NCBI GenBank assembly: GCA_026225945.1
Contig: JAMJFZ010001816.1
Coordinates: 2,797,501-2,861,500, forward strand
Source: Cricetomys ansorgei
Lineage: Eukaryota; Chordata; Mammalia; Rodentia; Nesomyidae
Length of the DNA: 64,000 nucleotides
Reading direction: 5' to 3'
In this document: one piece after another, positions 33,310 through 43,944 of the stretch
Position numbering within the stretch: the stretch's first letter is position 1
Layout: each line of letters opens with the position of its first letter
The notes under the pieces: model-generated
What the model saw: only the letters and a program-made list of their open reading frames with translations
Told to the model about the DNA's origin: nothing
Database searches by the model: none
Position numbers and translations under genes: made by a program

Positions 33310-33399
33310 GACCAGACCTGAGTTCACACCAATCCTCCTGCCTCAGCTTCCTTACGTCTGAGATTAAACACAGACACACACACACACACACACACACTC
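33310..33399 (-). repeat. B1 fragment followed by (CA)n
   Basis: CCAATCCTCCTGCCTCAGC and GTCTGAGATTAAACACAG are the antisense B1 5' half. A CA run follows at 33374-33397. Confidence 0.65.
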
Positions 33400-33814
33400 A
33401 TGCCTGGATAATGGAAGTTTAGCAAAATGTTTTGCTTTGTTATAATTGCTATTGTACCCCAAGATATGGGCACATGTAGGTCTTCCATTGGTTTTGTGTA
33501 TCTTTGCGTGAAGCTTTTTTGTACTTTGGGGCACTCCTCACCTCAGAGCTCAGAAGAGAGGAAGAGAAGAAATGGGTCAGTAAGAGGACAGATAGACAGG
33601 GTTCACCCTAATGAGGAAGAAGGCAGGTGGACGATGCAGCTTTGCTGGGTTATGCTTTCTACAACTAAAGAGTAAATGTGAGAGACTCAGCCTAATGCCA
33701 AAATGCTGTCAAATTTCTGCTTGACAATTTGATAAATGGAGCCAGACTTTATTGCAAGTGATAAGGTGTTTTCTTCCTCCTCTTCTACCTTTTCCTCCTC
33801 TTCCTTTTTTTTTT
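33400..33814. other. No recognised feature
   Basis: Unique-looking, ending in a CTTCCTC run and T-run at 33772-33817 (the antisense tail of the next ID). Confidence 0.5.
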
Positions 33815-33906
33815 TTAATTTTTATTTTCAGTGCTGGGTGTTGAACCCAGAACCTTGTGCACACCAGAAAAGCACTCAGTCACTGTACTATATATATCTC
33901 CAACAT
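33815..33906 (-). repeat. ID element
   Basis: AGTGCTGGGTGTTGAACCC, AGAACCTTGTGCACACCAG and CAGTCACTGTACTATATATA in antisense ID order. Confidence 0.8.
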
Positions 33907-35334
33907 TATCTGGTAACTTCTGATATTGTCTAAAATCTAGCAGATCCCAGAGTTTTTCTTTGTTACACATTTTGTAAAAATGGCTACAATTCTTCCAGTA
34001 TTGTTTTGGGTGACTCAATTTTGAGTGACTTAATATAGGGAGGATGTGATCTCTTCCAATATGCATGCACCACTGAAGAAGGAATCTTCCATGTCAAACA
34101 GTTAGTTATTCACTGTGCTATGGGCTTTCTGATCCACTTCCTGTGGGGTTAGCGTTTATATTTCCACTCTGTAGGAAGGTGGTACTGTATTGAATAACCT
34201 GAGAATGGTTGCTTGGTGCTTTGCCATCCAAGCAGTAGGTGGATGAAGGTAGGGCGTGAGGAAGTAGCCACTTGAGCTACAGCAGACAGACAGCCCTAGG
34301 TAGCATGCTTATTCTATTCTTAAGTATTATGCATCTCTGCTCTCCAGTCTCCACAGATCTCACCCCTCTAGAAAGCAAAAACGTGTTTTAAAAAGACACA
34401 CATCTTTTCAATCTCTTCATGACGTTGGAAAATGTCTTCGTAGTATTTAAGGCATGTATAGTCAAACTCGAGGTCACAAGCAGGTTGGAGGGCATGTGTG
34501 TATGAAGTTGTCTTAAATCTTTCCTAGAGAAAGACAAATAGGGATGAATTAGCCAAAGAGAAGAAGATGTGAAAACACTTGATTTAAAGTTTTGACCATA
34601 TGTCTTCCATGACGGAAAAACGTGGGTTAGTTTATGGCCATAGTTGAACAAACCTTTGTAGGGAAAACTAGAGCCCTCCAACAATGAGGAGTTCCACCAT
34701 TTTATGTACTTAGGCAAATGTATGTAAATGACTGTTCTTGAAGGACATTATTATCCATTGTTAAGTATGAATAAATTTAATAAAGTCCAATTATCCATTG
34801 TACTTTGGGAAATAAAATTGAGAGCCTTGTGCGTATTATATGATATTCTCAATGCAGGGTATACAGCTGTGGACAGAATAAAAAAACCCTTTTCATTATG
34901 CAACCTGACCCAGAGGGTTTCCTACCTGCCGGGTGCTGACTTCTTATGTATCTGAACAGAAACAAAAACAATACTTCATTTAATGCACCCACCAACCCCA
35001 TCTCACGGTGAGAAAACTGAGGGAGGGTGTTTAGAACACTGCCTGAAATTCATATTGATACTTAGATGTACAGCCAAGAGTTGTACCCATAAGCACTCTG
35101 TTTCAGAGGCGAAACCACAGCATAAAAACTTAGGAGAAGGAAGCATCGTTGATGACAGTGTTGAACATCATGAGTGGTTTCTAGTTGCAGCTTGTGTCTA
35201 AAATTGCCAATTAAAAACATCGACAGTTAAAATAGATACTGTTACAAGTTCTTCTTGTTGGTGTACAGGACTTGTTATCAGCTCCATTATAAATGTCAAA
35301 ATAATAGACTGATTCTCTTACATATTCTTTTTCT
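33907..35334. other. Long repeat-poor stretch
   Basis: About 1.4 kb of AT-rich sequence with no recognised repeat. A short CTCACGGTGAGAAAACTGAG near 35001 could be a MIR trace. Frames 34388-34717 (-) and 34728-34955 (+) have no recognised domain. Confidence 0.5.
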
Positions 35335-35486
35335 TTTTGGTTTGGCTTTTTCAGACAGTGTCATAGACCACAGCTCAGGCTGGCGTAGAACTCACCCTGT
35401 AGTTCAGGTTGGCCCCAAATTCACAGTTAACCTCCTGCTTCAGCTTTCCAAGTATTGAGATTACATGCGTGAATCATCTTGCTCAG
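35335..35486 (-). repeat. B1 SINE, old
   Basis: TTCAGACAGTGTCATAGACC, AGTTCAGGTTGGCCCCAAAT and AAGTATTGAGATTACATGCG. Confidence 0.8.
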
Positions 35487-35550
35487 AAATTTTCCTAGAT
35501 GTTGGGGTCTTATATATCCTCTTGTTCTTTCAGAATAAAAAAGATGCGAC

Positions 35551-35762
35551 GTGGCTGAGATTTCATTGGTAGGGTGCTGTCCTAGCAGGTACAAAGCCAT
35601 GGATTTGGTGCCCAGAACTTTATGAACTAGACATGGTGATACATCTCTGTAATCCTAACATGTTGGGGGGTAAATTCAGGAAGATCAAAGATTCAAAGTC
35701 ATTTTCATTTACATACCAAGTCTGAGACCAGACTAGGCTACATGAGACCCTGTTTCATCTCC
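35551..35762 (+). repeat. ID_B1 (B4-family) composite SINE
   Basis: ID part GGTAGGGTGCTGTCCTAGC, then ACTAGACATGGTGATACATC (B1 head), AGATCAAAGATTCAAAGTCA and CATGAGACCCTGTTTCATC. The ID and B1 parts are in one unit. Confidence 0.85.
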
Positions 35763-36107
35763 GGTACTTCCCCATAGATACAACAAAGCCCCTGGAAAAT
35801 ATCTGTATTGAAGGGGAATGCTTCAGAACACAGCTCTTGATAGTAATGTATGTTAGTGGCCTTTGAAGGAAATGTTACAAGTTTTACACCTACAGTCCTC
35901 TCAGCTGAGGCTCATGCTTGTATGCATCCTTAAGAAAGACCGACTTAATCCATGAATAACTCAGTCATTGTGATGACAGAGAAGATGAGATCACATAAAG
36001 GCCAGTCAACTTTACTCCATGACTGAAACCATGGGGTGGATTTCAACAAAATATCACAAGCAGTTTTTTTTTTTTAAATATATTTATTTCCTATTAGTTT
36101 TTGTCTT
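35763..36107. other. No recognised feature
   Basis: Unique-looking. No supported gene. Confidence 0.5.
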
Positions 36108-36176
36108 AGTTTGGAATCTAGAACCTTGTTCATGCTAAACATGTATTTTAACACTTAGCTACACATAAAGCCTCAT
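36108..36176 (-). repeat. ID element, diverged
   Basis: GGAATCTAGAACCTTGTTCA and AACACTTAGCTACACATAA follow antisense ID, preceded by a T/A-rich tail. Confidence 0.6.
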
Positions 36177-36313
36177 GGGCATTGTTCTAACTTCAGCTCA
36201 TAGCATTTCAGGGTATGGTACTACTAATATGGTGAACCTAGTTTAGAATCACTCTAAAATCATCCCCTCCCTCATTCTAGACAAAGCTGGCTAGTCTTAA
36301 GGGTAGAGACCAA

Positions 36314-36315
<2 letters not shown>

Positions 36316-36348
<33 letters not shown>
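36316..36348. repeat. (GT)n microsatellite
   Basis: Pure GT followed by CTATCTGTCTGTG. Confidence 0.97.
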
Positions 36349-36349
<1 letters not shown>

Positions 36350-36464
36350 TATCTGTCTGTGTATACATGTGCGATTTCTCAGAGTCTCTTATCAATAGTG
36401 TCAGCAAAGAGAGAAAATAAGGATTATACCCAATAAAGAATTTCAAGTTGGGCTGATGGATTAT

Positions 36465-36702
36465 TGCTGCAGGTTGAAATGGGTCCTTCAAAAAGGTGTG
36501 ATTAATTCCTAACTTCCGACACCTATGGGTGTGACCTTATTTGGAAATTGGACCTTGTAGCTGTAATCAAGGAAGATGAAGTCACACTGGGGTAGTGTGA
36601 GTCCTAATACAATATGGCTGGTTGCGCTGATGCAAAGAACACACAGAGAAGAGGTACACATGTAGAAGAGAGACTGTGTGCATACCACACACACATACAC
36701 CT

Positions 36703-36756
<54 letters not shown>

Positions 36757-36991
36757 CCATGTGAATGCCCAAACACGGAAGGCACCCAATGGCGACGTGT
36801 TTGTCCATCTATAAGCCAAAGAAGAACAGGTTGCTGGCCACCCCTGCAACCGAGGAAGAGGCAAGAAATCCTTTTCCCCAAGAGCCTTCAGAGAGAACAT
36901 GACTTGGGATCTCAGGCCTTCAGAACTGTGAGTGAATGCATTTCTGTTGTTGTCTTTGTTAGGGCAGCCCTGGGATAACAAATACAATATA
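36465..36991 (+). mobile_element. MLT1-type LTR (ERVL-MaLR), solo
   Basis: GTGACCTTATTTGGAAATTG, GTAATCAAGGAAGATGAAGT, GAGTCCTAATACAATATGGC, CAGAACTGTGAGTGAATGC and TTTGTTAGGGCAGCCCTGG follow MLT1 in order. A (GA)n run at 36704-36752 interrupts the middle. No internal retroviral sequence is seen nearby. Confidence 0.88.
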
Positions 36992-38097
36992 ATATGTATC
37001 AGTACAATACACTGATACGATATGTATCAGTGAAATATGGGTGAACTATAAGATCATGGGAAGATCTTAGGATGAATCCCGGAATGTCAGCTCCTAGGAA
37101 TAATCCAAGCATGTCAGTCTTCTGGGATAGCGGAAGTCTATCCCAAGGCCTGCTGTTACTACCCACTTAATGGAGCCAGTTTGGTCTCTTCCTGAGTTTG
37201 TGAGAGGGATCTCTGCCTGATGAGTTCTTACAAACCTTAAGAAGGGAGGTAGACTATTTGGAGCTATTTTAACCTATCACTTCCCCCCGGGACCACATCT
37301 GCAAATGCTATATCATTAGATCAGAGGGAGGCCAAGCCAGCAGGTGTCTCTGCGGGGAGTAGTGTCTAGCAGGTATGCCAGGATGAATGAGTGAGTCTTT
37401 ACAGCTGCATTGTTCTTCATGGGCTTTCATAGGCAAGGGTTTGACCCTGCTAGCCAAACAGGGTCTCTGAAAGTGGTGTGGACAGCTCTAATCTATTGTC
37501 TGAATATAAGCCTGTATTTAGGTAGCAAATCTTCTTTGAAGAGAGGTAGGATAGTGCTTATCTCTGTACAGGTGGTGGCCCTCTTGTATGACTTGGGCCC
37601 TGAAACCACTAGAAAGATATCAAGATCACCTTGATATCCCTTCCAGTTGTACTATTAGAAATAGTAGGGAATCCATTGGAGAGCATTCTAGATGAAGAAT
37701 ATGGTCAGTTGGTGGGTAGATTGGTCATGTTGTATGTAGGACATAGAAATACAATCTTCCCTAGAACTGTTTGTGCACCATCTGGTTTCTTTGGAATATG
37801 GACGTGGACAGACAAAGAAAGCGCCGAACAATTCAAAGTTACCAATAAACTGGGATATCAGATTAGTAATCAGGTGAATGGATTTGGAGAGAGACAGAGA
37901 CAAAGAGATAGAGATAGACAGAGATAGAGAGAAGAGGAGAGACACAATTGGCTTTGAAATTTAAAAACAAATATAGAAGACAAGAGCCCTTCAAGTTATT
38001 AAAACGTATTTCTCCAAACCCCAGAGAACGTTTGAACACCGTTTGTAAAGAGTTCTAACCCTCACTTAATGATTTGCCAGGGGAGAGAGAGCTCTTT
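36992..38097. other. No recognised repeat except a degenerate GA run
   Basis: Contains a GAGAGACA/GATAGA purine run at 37887-37945. Frames 37410-37634 and 37631-37927 (+) overlap by a few bases but have no recognisable domain, and the second ends in the GA run. Confidence 0.5.
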
Positions 38098-38166
38098 GGT
38101 GGCAGTGCGGGAGATGGAACCCAGGGGATCCACACGCCAAACACAAGCTCTGAGCCCCACCCCGCC
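38098..38166 (-). repeat. ID element, diverged
   Basis: GGGAGATGGAACCCAGGGG, ACACGCCAAACACAAGCTC and TGAGCCCCACCCCGCC match an antisense ID. Confidence 0.65.
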
Positions 38167-39055
38167 ACCAGTGAAGTTCTCAGCAGTGTGTTCTCTTGAA
38201 TTTGTATAACATTTATTGAAATCCAGTGAGCATATATAGTAGAAGACTCATTTTTTTTTTTATATTTTCAAGACCTGTTGCTAAAAGATTTACAAAGCAG
38301 ATAGGCATTCCTTGGCTTTTCCCATCCGGGTAGATTCTGTTACAGAAGAATTTTATTTGTACCGCGAGCGAAGGAAATCTACGCTACAGGGCAGTGTGCT
38401 GATAATATCCTGTTTTTACACTGTCATTTTCCCCAAGTATTTTAGCGTTTGAAGATCTTATCTTCCTGGTTTTTGCAGCGTGTTTAGAAGAAGGAAGGAC
38501 AAGCTGTTCTCACCTCACAGTGAAGTGGAGGTGAGCAGCTGCTTCTCCCTTGCTTAAGTCATGGATTCCCCTGGGGATGTGATCTGAAAGAGTTTCTCTG
38601 TTTACTAGTCCATTGTGATACTAAGACACTTCTTGTAAATCCGAGGTCTCTTTTTTCTTCTCCCTAGTTAAACGACTACACTCTTGATTCCAGCTTATCT
38701 TTCTAAGGGGAAGACGGAAGATCAGGGCATAGTCTCCTATGGTAGATGATACAAAAATACCTCGGATTTGGCAGTGGAATATGTTTTGTACTTGAGCTGG
38801 AACCTGGGTGTGTCCAGAAATTTATAGCATTCCAGTCCAACTGAAGAAACTATGCAAAGGGACCTAGGGTGGGGACAGTCTCAGTGTTCCTAAATTTTCT
38901 CTCCCAGGCCCCCCCAAACCCCCACAATACCCCATGCGCTCAGGCCAGGCTGCCCTATCTCTCAGGTGTGGCAAAACAACTGGCCATTCTCTCTTTCTCT
39001 CTCTCATTATAAGCATTCATTTTATCCTTTTCCTGAGAATGGAAGAAATCGGTTT
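38167..39055. other. No recognised feature
   Basis: About 890 bp, unique-looking, with a C-run near 38909-38922. No supported gene. Confidence 0.5.
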
Positions 39056-39230
39056 ATTATTTATTTATTTATTTATTTTTTAATTTTTCAAGACAGGGTT
39101 TCTCTGCTGTAACTCTGGCTATCCTGGAACTCACTCTGTAGACCAGGCTGGCCTGGAACTCATAGAGAGCCACCTGCCTCTCCCTCCTGAGTGCTGGGAT
39201 TAAAGGCGTGTGCCACCACCACCTGACAGA
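39056..39230 (-). repeat. B1 SINE with (ATTT)n tail
   Basis: ATTT run 39057-39080, then AAGACAGGGTTTCTCTGC, TGTAACTCTGGCTATCCTGG at 39107, GTAGACCAGGCTGGCCTGG and GGGATTAAAGGCGTGTGCC. One of the least diverged B1 copies. Confidence 0.97.
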
Positions 39231-39287
39231 AGTTGGTATCTTACATGAAAATATATTAATCTTCTCTGTTGGTTTCCCCTACTCTTT

Positions 39288-39460
39288 TCTGTGGCGCTGG
39301 GGCTTGAACTCGGGGCTTTGCTTCGGCCGCGATCCCTGGGGTCGTAGTCACATTTTCACATTTTCTTTCTTTCCGTTGTGCATGAAGGAATGTAGAAACT
39401 CTAATTCTACACATAAGCACTCTACTACTGAGTCATATAACCCAAGCCTTATTAATAATT
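39288..39460 (-). repeat. ID element split by about 75 bp
   Basis: The B-box side GCTGGGGCTTGAACTCGGGG (39296) and the A-box side CACTCTACTACTGAGTCATA (39418) are separated by non-ID sequence containing CCGCGATCCCTGGGGTCG. Confidence 0.7.
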
Positions 39461-39461
39461 T

Positions 39462-39645
39462 TCCAGTGTGTGTGTGTGCGTGTGCCATGTGTGTGTGCAT
39501 GCCCCTGGAGGCCAGAAGAAGGTGGCAGAGCCCCTGGAGCTGTAGTTGCAGGCATTTGTGAGCCACCTGGCTGGCATGGGTGCTAGATACTGAACTTGGG
39601 TCCTGGGGAAGAGCAAGTGCTCTGAACTGCTGAGCCTTCAGTCTC
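39462..39645 (-). repeat. B3A SINE with short GT tail
   Basis: GTGTGTGTGTGCGTGTGCC, CCCCTGGAGGCCAGAAGAAG, ACTGAACTTGGGTCCTGG and CTGAACTGCTGAGCC. Confidence 0.95.
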
Positions 39646-40446
39646 CTGTTTCATTTTCTTTTTAAAAAAATGATGCAGAGAGGAAAGTTAAAGCAAAATT
39701 TTGATGAACATGTGATAATAAGAATGTAAGAAAGACATTGAAGGCTGTGTGAATTCCAGATGATGACGTGTATCCAAGACCTCAAACGTAGCTGAAAATG
39801 CTTTATTTTTAAATTTTATGATGGCTGAGAATACATTCCTTATGAAAATTTATTTGTTCTTTTATTTAAAAAACCTAAGCATTGCTTAATAGCTACTTGA
39901 TGCCAGGAACTATTTATGACTAAATTGATGACAGGAATTTGCACATGAATCAATACTAGAAGTTAAAAGTTAAAGTTGTTACATAAAAGCCTAAGATGGC
40001 CATTGTTCTGGACTTAAGTCCTGCCTTAGGCCTCAAAGAATAGGCTGAAAATCAAAATGGAGTCACTCGTGCTAAAGATCTGTGTCACCCGCTGAAACTA
40101 AGCTGTTTATCTGACCTTCCCAGAAGTCAGGATTAGAGGGATGTCACGGACTTTCCGAGTAGGACACTTCTGTTGTTGGGATAACGAAGTTCCCTCTGCA
40201 CTAAGATAAAAATGGCAAAACAGTAACCTGACCCTAACAAATCCTTACGTTTCCATTGTTCAGTCTCCCTGGGCTCTCCTTACAAGGGAAGTCATTTTAA
40301 AATAACCAGTCCTTTCTTCCTGCCTCGCTCCCCAGCCCTTTTCTTCATGACTCAGTGGAACATTTGTTTATTTCATGGAATGAAGTGTTACCTGCTCCTA
40401 GAATGGAGCTGTCATAATTTTATCATTTAACAAAAAGTTAGCTGGA
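39646..40446. other. Repeat-poor stretch, possibly with an old LTR
   Basis: 39990-40400 (CAAAATGGAGTCACTCGTGC, AATGGCAAAACAGTAACCTG and CCCTGGGCTCTCCTTACAAG) has the feel of an old retroviral LTR or internal sequence that I cannot name. The rest is AT-rich and unremarkable. Confidence 0.35.
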
Positions 40447-40548
40447 AAAAAATATGGCAGCATGTGCCTTTGAACCTAGCATTTGAGAGGCTAAGGTAGG
40501 AAGATAGTTTGAGCCAAGTTTGGGTTACATAGTGAGTTCCAGGACATG
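40447..40548 (+). repeat. B1 SINE, old
   Basis: ATATGGCAGCATGTGCCTTT, TTTGAGAGGCTAAGGTAGG, TTGGGTTACATAGTGAGTTC. It runs directly into an antisense B4. Confidence 0.8.
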
Positions 40549-40813
40549 TGTGTGCATGTGTCTCTATGTGTGTGTATACGTGCATGTGCATGCAGGTGCA
40601 TGTGTGTACATGTGTGTGTGTGTGAGCTTGGGGCAGAGTCCAGAGTAGTATGTCCCATGTCTTCCTCTACTGTTCTTACTGCCTTGAGATCGGGTCTCTC
40701 ACTGAGCTGGAGATCCATTTTTCTGGTTTGACTAGACTGACTGGCCTTCAAACTCAGGACCTCATGCTTTCAGAGCAAGCACCTTTACTCCGTGAGCCAT
40801 CTCCCCAGACCCC
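40549..40813 (-). repeat. B4/RSINE1-family SINE with TG-rich tail
   Basis: TG/CATG-rich tail 40545-40625, then ATGTCCCATGTCTTCCTC, CTGCCTTGAGATCGGGTCTC, AAACTCAGGACCTCATGC and GTGAGCCATCTCCCC. Confidence 0.92.
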
Positions 40814-41865
40814 CGTGTTTAAAATGATTTAGAATACCTCTTTCCTACTTGTACAGGCAAGTTTACTATAAAGTCCTGTGCCCTGCCGTGCTGGCAGCAG
40901 CCTCCTGCATCTCATGGTTGTGTAATGACAATGCGTGACGATCGCACAATGAGAAAAACTTCCCAACGCGTTTCTCAGGGCAGAGCCCTATCCATACACC
41001 CAGGCCCTGGACTCGTTTCTGTCACTTGAGGTTTGAAAGCATCTTCTCTTACCTCCGTATCTAGTTAGTATTGATTTATCTGTTTATTTTAACAGTTGGG
41101 TTTCTGGGATAGGAATCAAATTCCTGGAAAGTTTCTAATTTATTCATTTACTTTTGACGGACACACTAATTTCTCATGCTTCTCTTGAGGTCCCACAACC
41201 TCTCCAGTGGCCGAGACTCGCCTTGATCTTAATTGAATGTATGAATTTTTTGTTTCTTCCAATGTTTTGCCTAATAAATCCAGCGTCATGCCGATCTTCG
41301 ATTCTTCGTGTAAAATGTGTATTTTTTTTTTTTTCTCTTTGAAAATTTGTAGGATCATGTCTTTTTTAGGTGTCGGTGGCTTGTAATTTTACGGTGGTGT
41401 TGGGCTGCATTCAGCCACTGAGTTAGGCACACAGAAGTCTGATCAGTCAAGAAGCCCTTGTCTTGCAGCTCAGGATGATCTCAGAGCTGCTGTTTGGATG
41501 GCGGCATCGCTGACAAGTCTTCTCGTTTAGTGTTAATCCTAACCTTCTTTCTACCCTGACTTTGCCTTTCTTTCGGGGATATTACCTTCATGGGACTTTC
41601 CAACGCTCTCTGGACGTTATTCTTTTCTATTATTTAGTTTCAAAGGCTTTTTGAAATCCTCTTCTCTGAAGAGGCCCCAAACTCTATCCTCCTGCCTCTA
41701 ATCCACAAGTATGGTCCTGGATTACAGACTGCATCTGACTCTCTTAATTTTTTCTTTGCTACTATTTTTTTTCCTCTAGAGATTTGATTTCTTTTTATTC
41801 TCTCCCTCCACCTTTTCTCCTTCCTTCCCTCCTTACCCACCGTTATTTCCTCCTTTTTTTCCTCC
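40814..41865. other. No recognised feature
   Basis: About 1 kb, unique-looking. T-runs occur at 41321-41336 and near 41765-41773. No supported gene. Confidence 0.5.
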
Positions 41866-41974
41866 CTTGAGACAAGGTCTTATATAGCCCAGGCTAGCCT
41901 GGAACTCACAACCCTCCTGCCTCAGCTTCCTGCGTGCTCTGATTACACATACAGAGCACCGTGCCCACCACTTC
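41866..41974 (-). repeat. B1 SINE
   Basis: TTGAGACAAGGTCTTATATA, CAGGCTAGCCTGGAACTCAC and CTCCTGCCTCAGCTTCC. Confidence 0.85.
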
Positions 41975-42279
41975 TCCCTCTGAAGATGTCAAGATTACTT
42001 TTGGCACAGTGCCTACTGGTAGCAGTGTCTGTTCCTTCTTGTTTCCTCTTTCCCGAGTCCTTCTGACACACATCTCCTGAAATATCTGTGATCCTCAGTC
42101 CCTCTCTGTCTTTACCACTGGACCCCTGGCAAGCAGCTTGGAATCTCAGTAGTAATGGAGACAGTTGGGTCTTACGTACTGACGCTTTCCTCGCACAGGC
42201 CAAGAACTTTTATGTTGTAGTAGGAAATCAAGACAAAAAAGTAAAAAACCTTTAAAAAGTGGCAGGTATATCAGACACA

Positions 42280-42356
42280 AAGGTGCCTGGTTGTGTTCGC
42301 ATCACTAGGGAGACTAAGGCAGGAGAAGCTGCCTAGGCTGTTTATTAAGAACCCTC
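42280..42356 (+). repeat. B1 fragment, weak
   Basis: TAGGGAGACTAAGGCAGGAG and GCTGCCTAGGCTG are the only recognisable B1 landmarks. Confidence 0.45.
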
Positions 42357-42398
42357 AGAGTAAACTAACTACAAACAAGTAAGCCAAACCAAAAAGCA

Positions 42399-42399
<1 letters not shown>

Positions 42400-42460
<61 letters not shown>
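42400..42460. repeat. (AT)n microsatellite
   Basis: About 60 bp of pure alternating AT. It follows the B1 fragment after an AAGC/AAACC-rich stretch. Confidence 0.97.
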
Positions 42461-42461
<1 letters not shown>

Positions 42462-42500
42462 CTTGCTGGTTAGCTTAGAGGAAAAACACCAGAGGATTAA

Positions 42501-42568
42501 CACTTTGTAGCCTGGTTTTTATCTGACCTTCACTTTGTAGGCTGGTTCTTATCTATCCTTCACTTTGT
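42501..42568. repeat. 30-bp tandem duplication
   Basis: Two units beginning CACTTTGTAG (42501-42530 and 42531-42560), differing at four positions, plus a partial third start CACTTTGT. It directly precedes the Tigger remnant. Confidence 0.9.
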
Positions 42569-42574
42569 TATTCA

Positions 42575-42852
42575 GTTGTCCTGAGTCACCATGGAAACTC
42601 AAATCCACAGATGCTCAAATCCCCTAAAGTAAACAGCAAAAAGCCCCCGTGACCTATGCAGAGTTTCTTGCATACTTTAATCTCTAGATTACTTCTAATC
42701 TAACACAATGCCCAGGTTATGTGCATAGCCGTTATACTGTATTGTCCAGGGAATAATGACAAGAATAACAAGTCTGTTTGTATCTGGTACTGTTTTGGTC
42801 TGTGATGGTTGATTCTGCAAATACAAAACCTAGATAGGCAGAGGGCCAACTG
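42575..42852 (+). mobile_element. Tigger-family (TcMar) DNA transposon remnant
   Basis: AATCCACAGATGCTCAAATC, ATCTCTAGATTACTTCTAAT, CGTTATACTGTATTGTCCAG, GGAATAATGACAAGAATAAC and GGCAGAGGGCCAACTG follow a mammal-wide Tigger non-autonomous element. Orientation is as I remember the consensus. Confidence 0.75.
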
Positions 42853-42867
42853 GGCCTTTGGTTCTCT

Positions 42868-43110
42868 CCTTCCTCCCTCCCTTCCTTCCTTTCTTCCTTC
42901 CTTCTCCCTTATTTTTCTCGTTTTTCTTCCTCCTCCTCCTCCTCCTCCTCTTTGTCTTTTTCTTCTTCTTCTTCTTCTCCTTCTCCTTCTCCTTCTCCTC
43001 CTTCTCCTTCTCCTTCTCCTTCTCCTTCTTCTTCTTCTTCTTTCTCCTTCACCACCTTCTTCTTCTCCTCCTCCTCCTTCTTCTTTTTCTTCTCTCCCTC
43101 CTCCTCCTCC
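42868..43110. repeat. CTT/CCT pyrimidine tract
   Basis: About 240 bp of CCTT, CCT, TTC and CCTTCT triplet and hexamer blocks, almost purely pyrimidine. Three overlapping frames (poly-Leu, poly-Phe/Ser) are its translations. Confidence 0.97.
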
Positions 43111-43112
43111 TC

Positions 43113-43245
43113 CTTATTTTTGAGAGAAGTCTGTCTGTGTAGTCCTGAAGTTCGCTATGTAGACCTGGTCTTGAACTCATAAAGATGTTCTTGCCTCTGT
43201 CTCTGGAGTGCTAGAATTAAAGGCATATGCTACCACAGCCAGCCC
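43113..43245 (-). repeat. B1 SINE
   Basis: CTGTGTAGTCCTGAAGTTCG, AGACCTGGTCTTGAACTCAT and GTGCTAGAATTAAAGGC. The pyrimidine tract lies at its tail end. Confidence 0.88.
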
Positions 43246-43304
43246 ATAAATTTCTTTTGTATTCATTTGTTAACAGTCTTCTAAGAGTGCATCCTCTCCC
43301 AATT

Positions 43305-43425
43305 TGCTCTCAACAGAAAGTTGCTCTTCAGCTTGGGGCCTCAGGTTCATGACACTCTTCCTGCCTCAAGCTCCACAGTGCTGGGATTACAGAACAGGTG
43401 TGTGCTATCATGCCCAGCTGGGAAG
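43305..43425 (-). repeat. B1 SINE, diverged
   Basis: CTTCCTGCCTCAAGCTCC, CAGTGCTGGGATTACAG and GCTATCATGCCCAGCTG. The 3' half is poor. Confidence 0.75.
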
Positions 43426-43561
43426 CTGTTTCCGGTCTGTCTCCCGAGGAGGAAGATTCTTGCTGTCAGTACACTTAAAGCTGGGAGAGAAGGCTCAGAG
43501 ACTCAATACTGCACTTTGCAGACATTAATTTAATCTCTTTATTTCCTTCCAGACTGGTCTT

Positions 43562-43931
43562 TGTTATGATTTGAACAGAAAATGTTCTCCCTTCGTTCGT
43601 ACGTTGAATGCTTGGTCCCCGAAGGTGGTACCATTTTGGGAGATACTGGAAACTAGGAAGTAGGACTTTACTGAAGGAAGTGTCTTTCTGGGGGCATTTC
43701 TACGCAGGTTATACCAGTCCCCGGGCTCTCCTTCCCTCCCTGCTCCCTGTCTATCATGAGGGAAACAGCTGCCTTTTGCTCATGCTGCTGCCACTGTGAT
43801 GTTCTAGGAAGCTACCACGGAAATGAAGAAGTTCAGAGACAAAATGAAGTCCTTCCTCCTCTTAAGTTGTTCTTTTGCAGTTTTAGTGATGGGAATGTTA
43901 TAGCACAGCTACCTAAAAGTAACTAATACAG
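43562..43931 (+). mobile_element. Rodent non-autonomous DNA element, second family
   Basis: Starts TGTTATGATTTGAACAG and ends AAAGTAACTAATACAG. Inner words include GCTTGGTCCCCGAAGG and GGAAGTAGGACTTTACTG. The end word is shared with other elements in the window. I remember this as a common rodent repeat, but its exact name is uncertain. Confidence 0.7.
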
Positions 43932-43944
43932 CCTCATTGCCCTT

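Noticed and set aside
43608..43799. 63-codon frame in 43.6 kb as a possible retrogene
   Set aside because: It lies wholly within a recognisable rodent DNA element (43562-43931).
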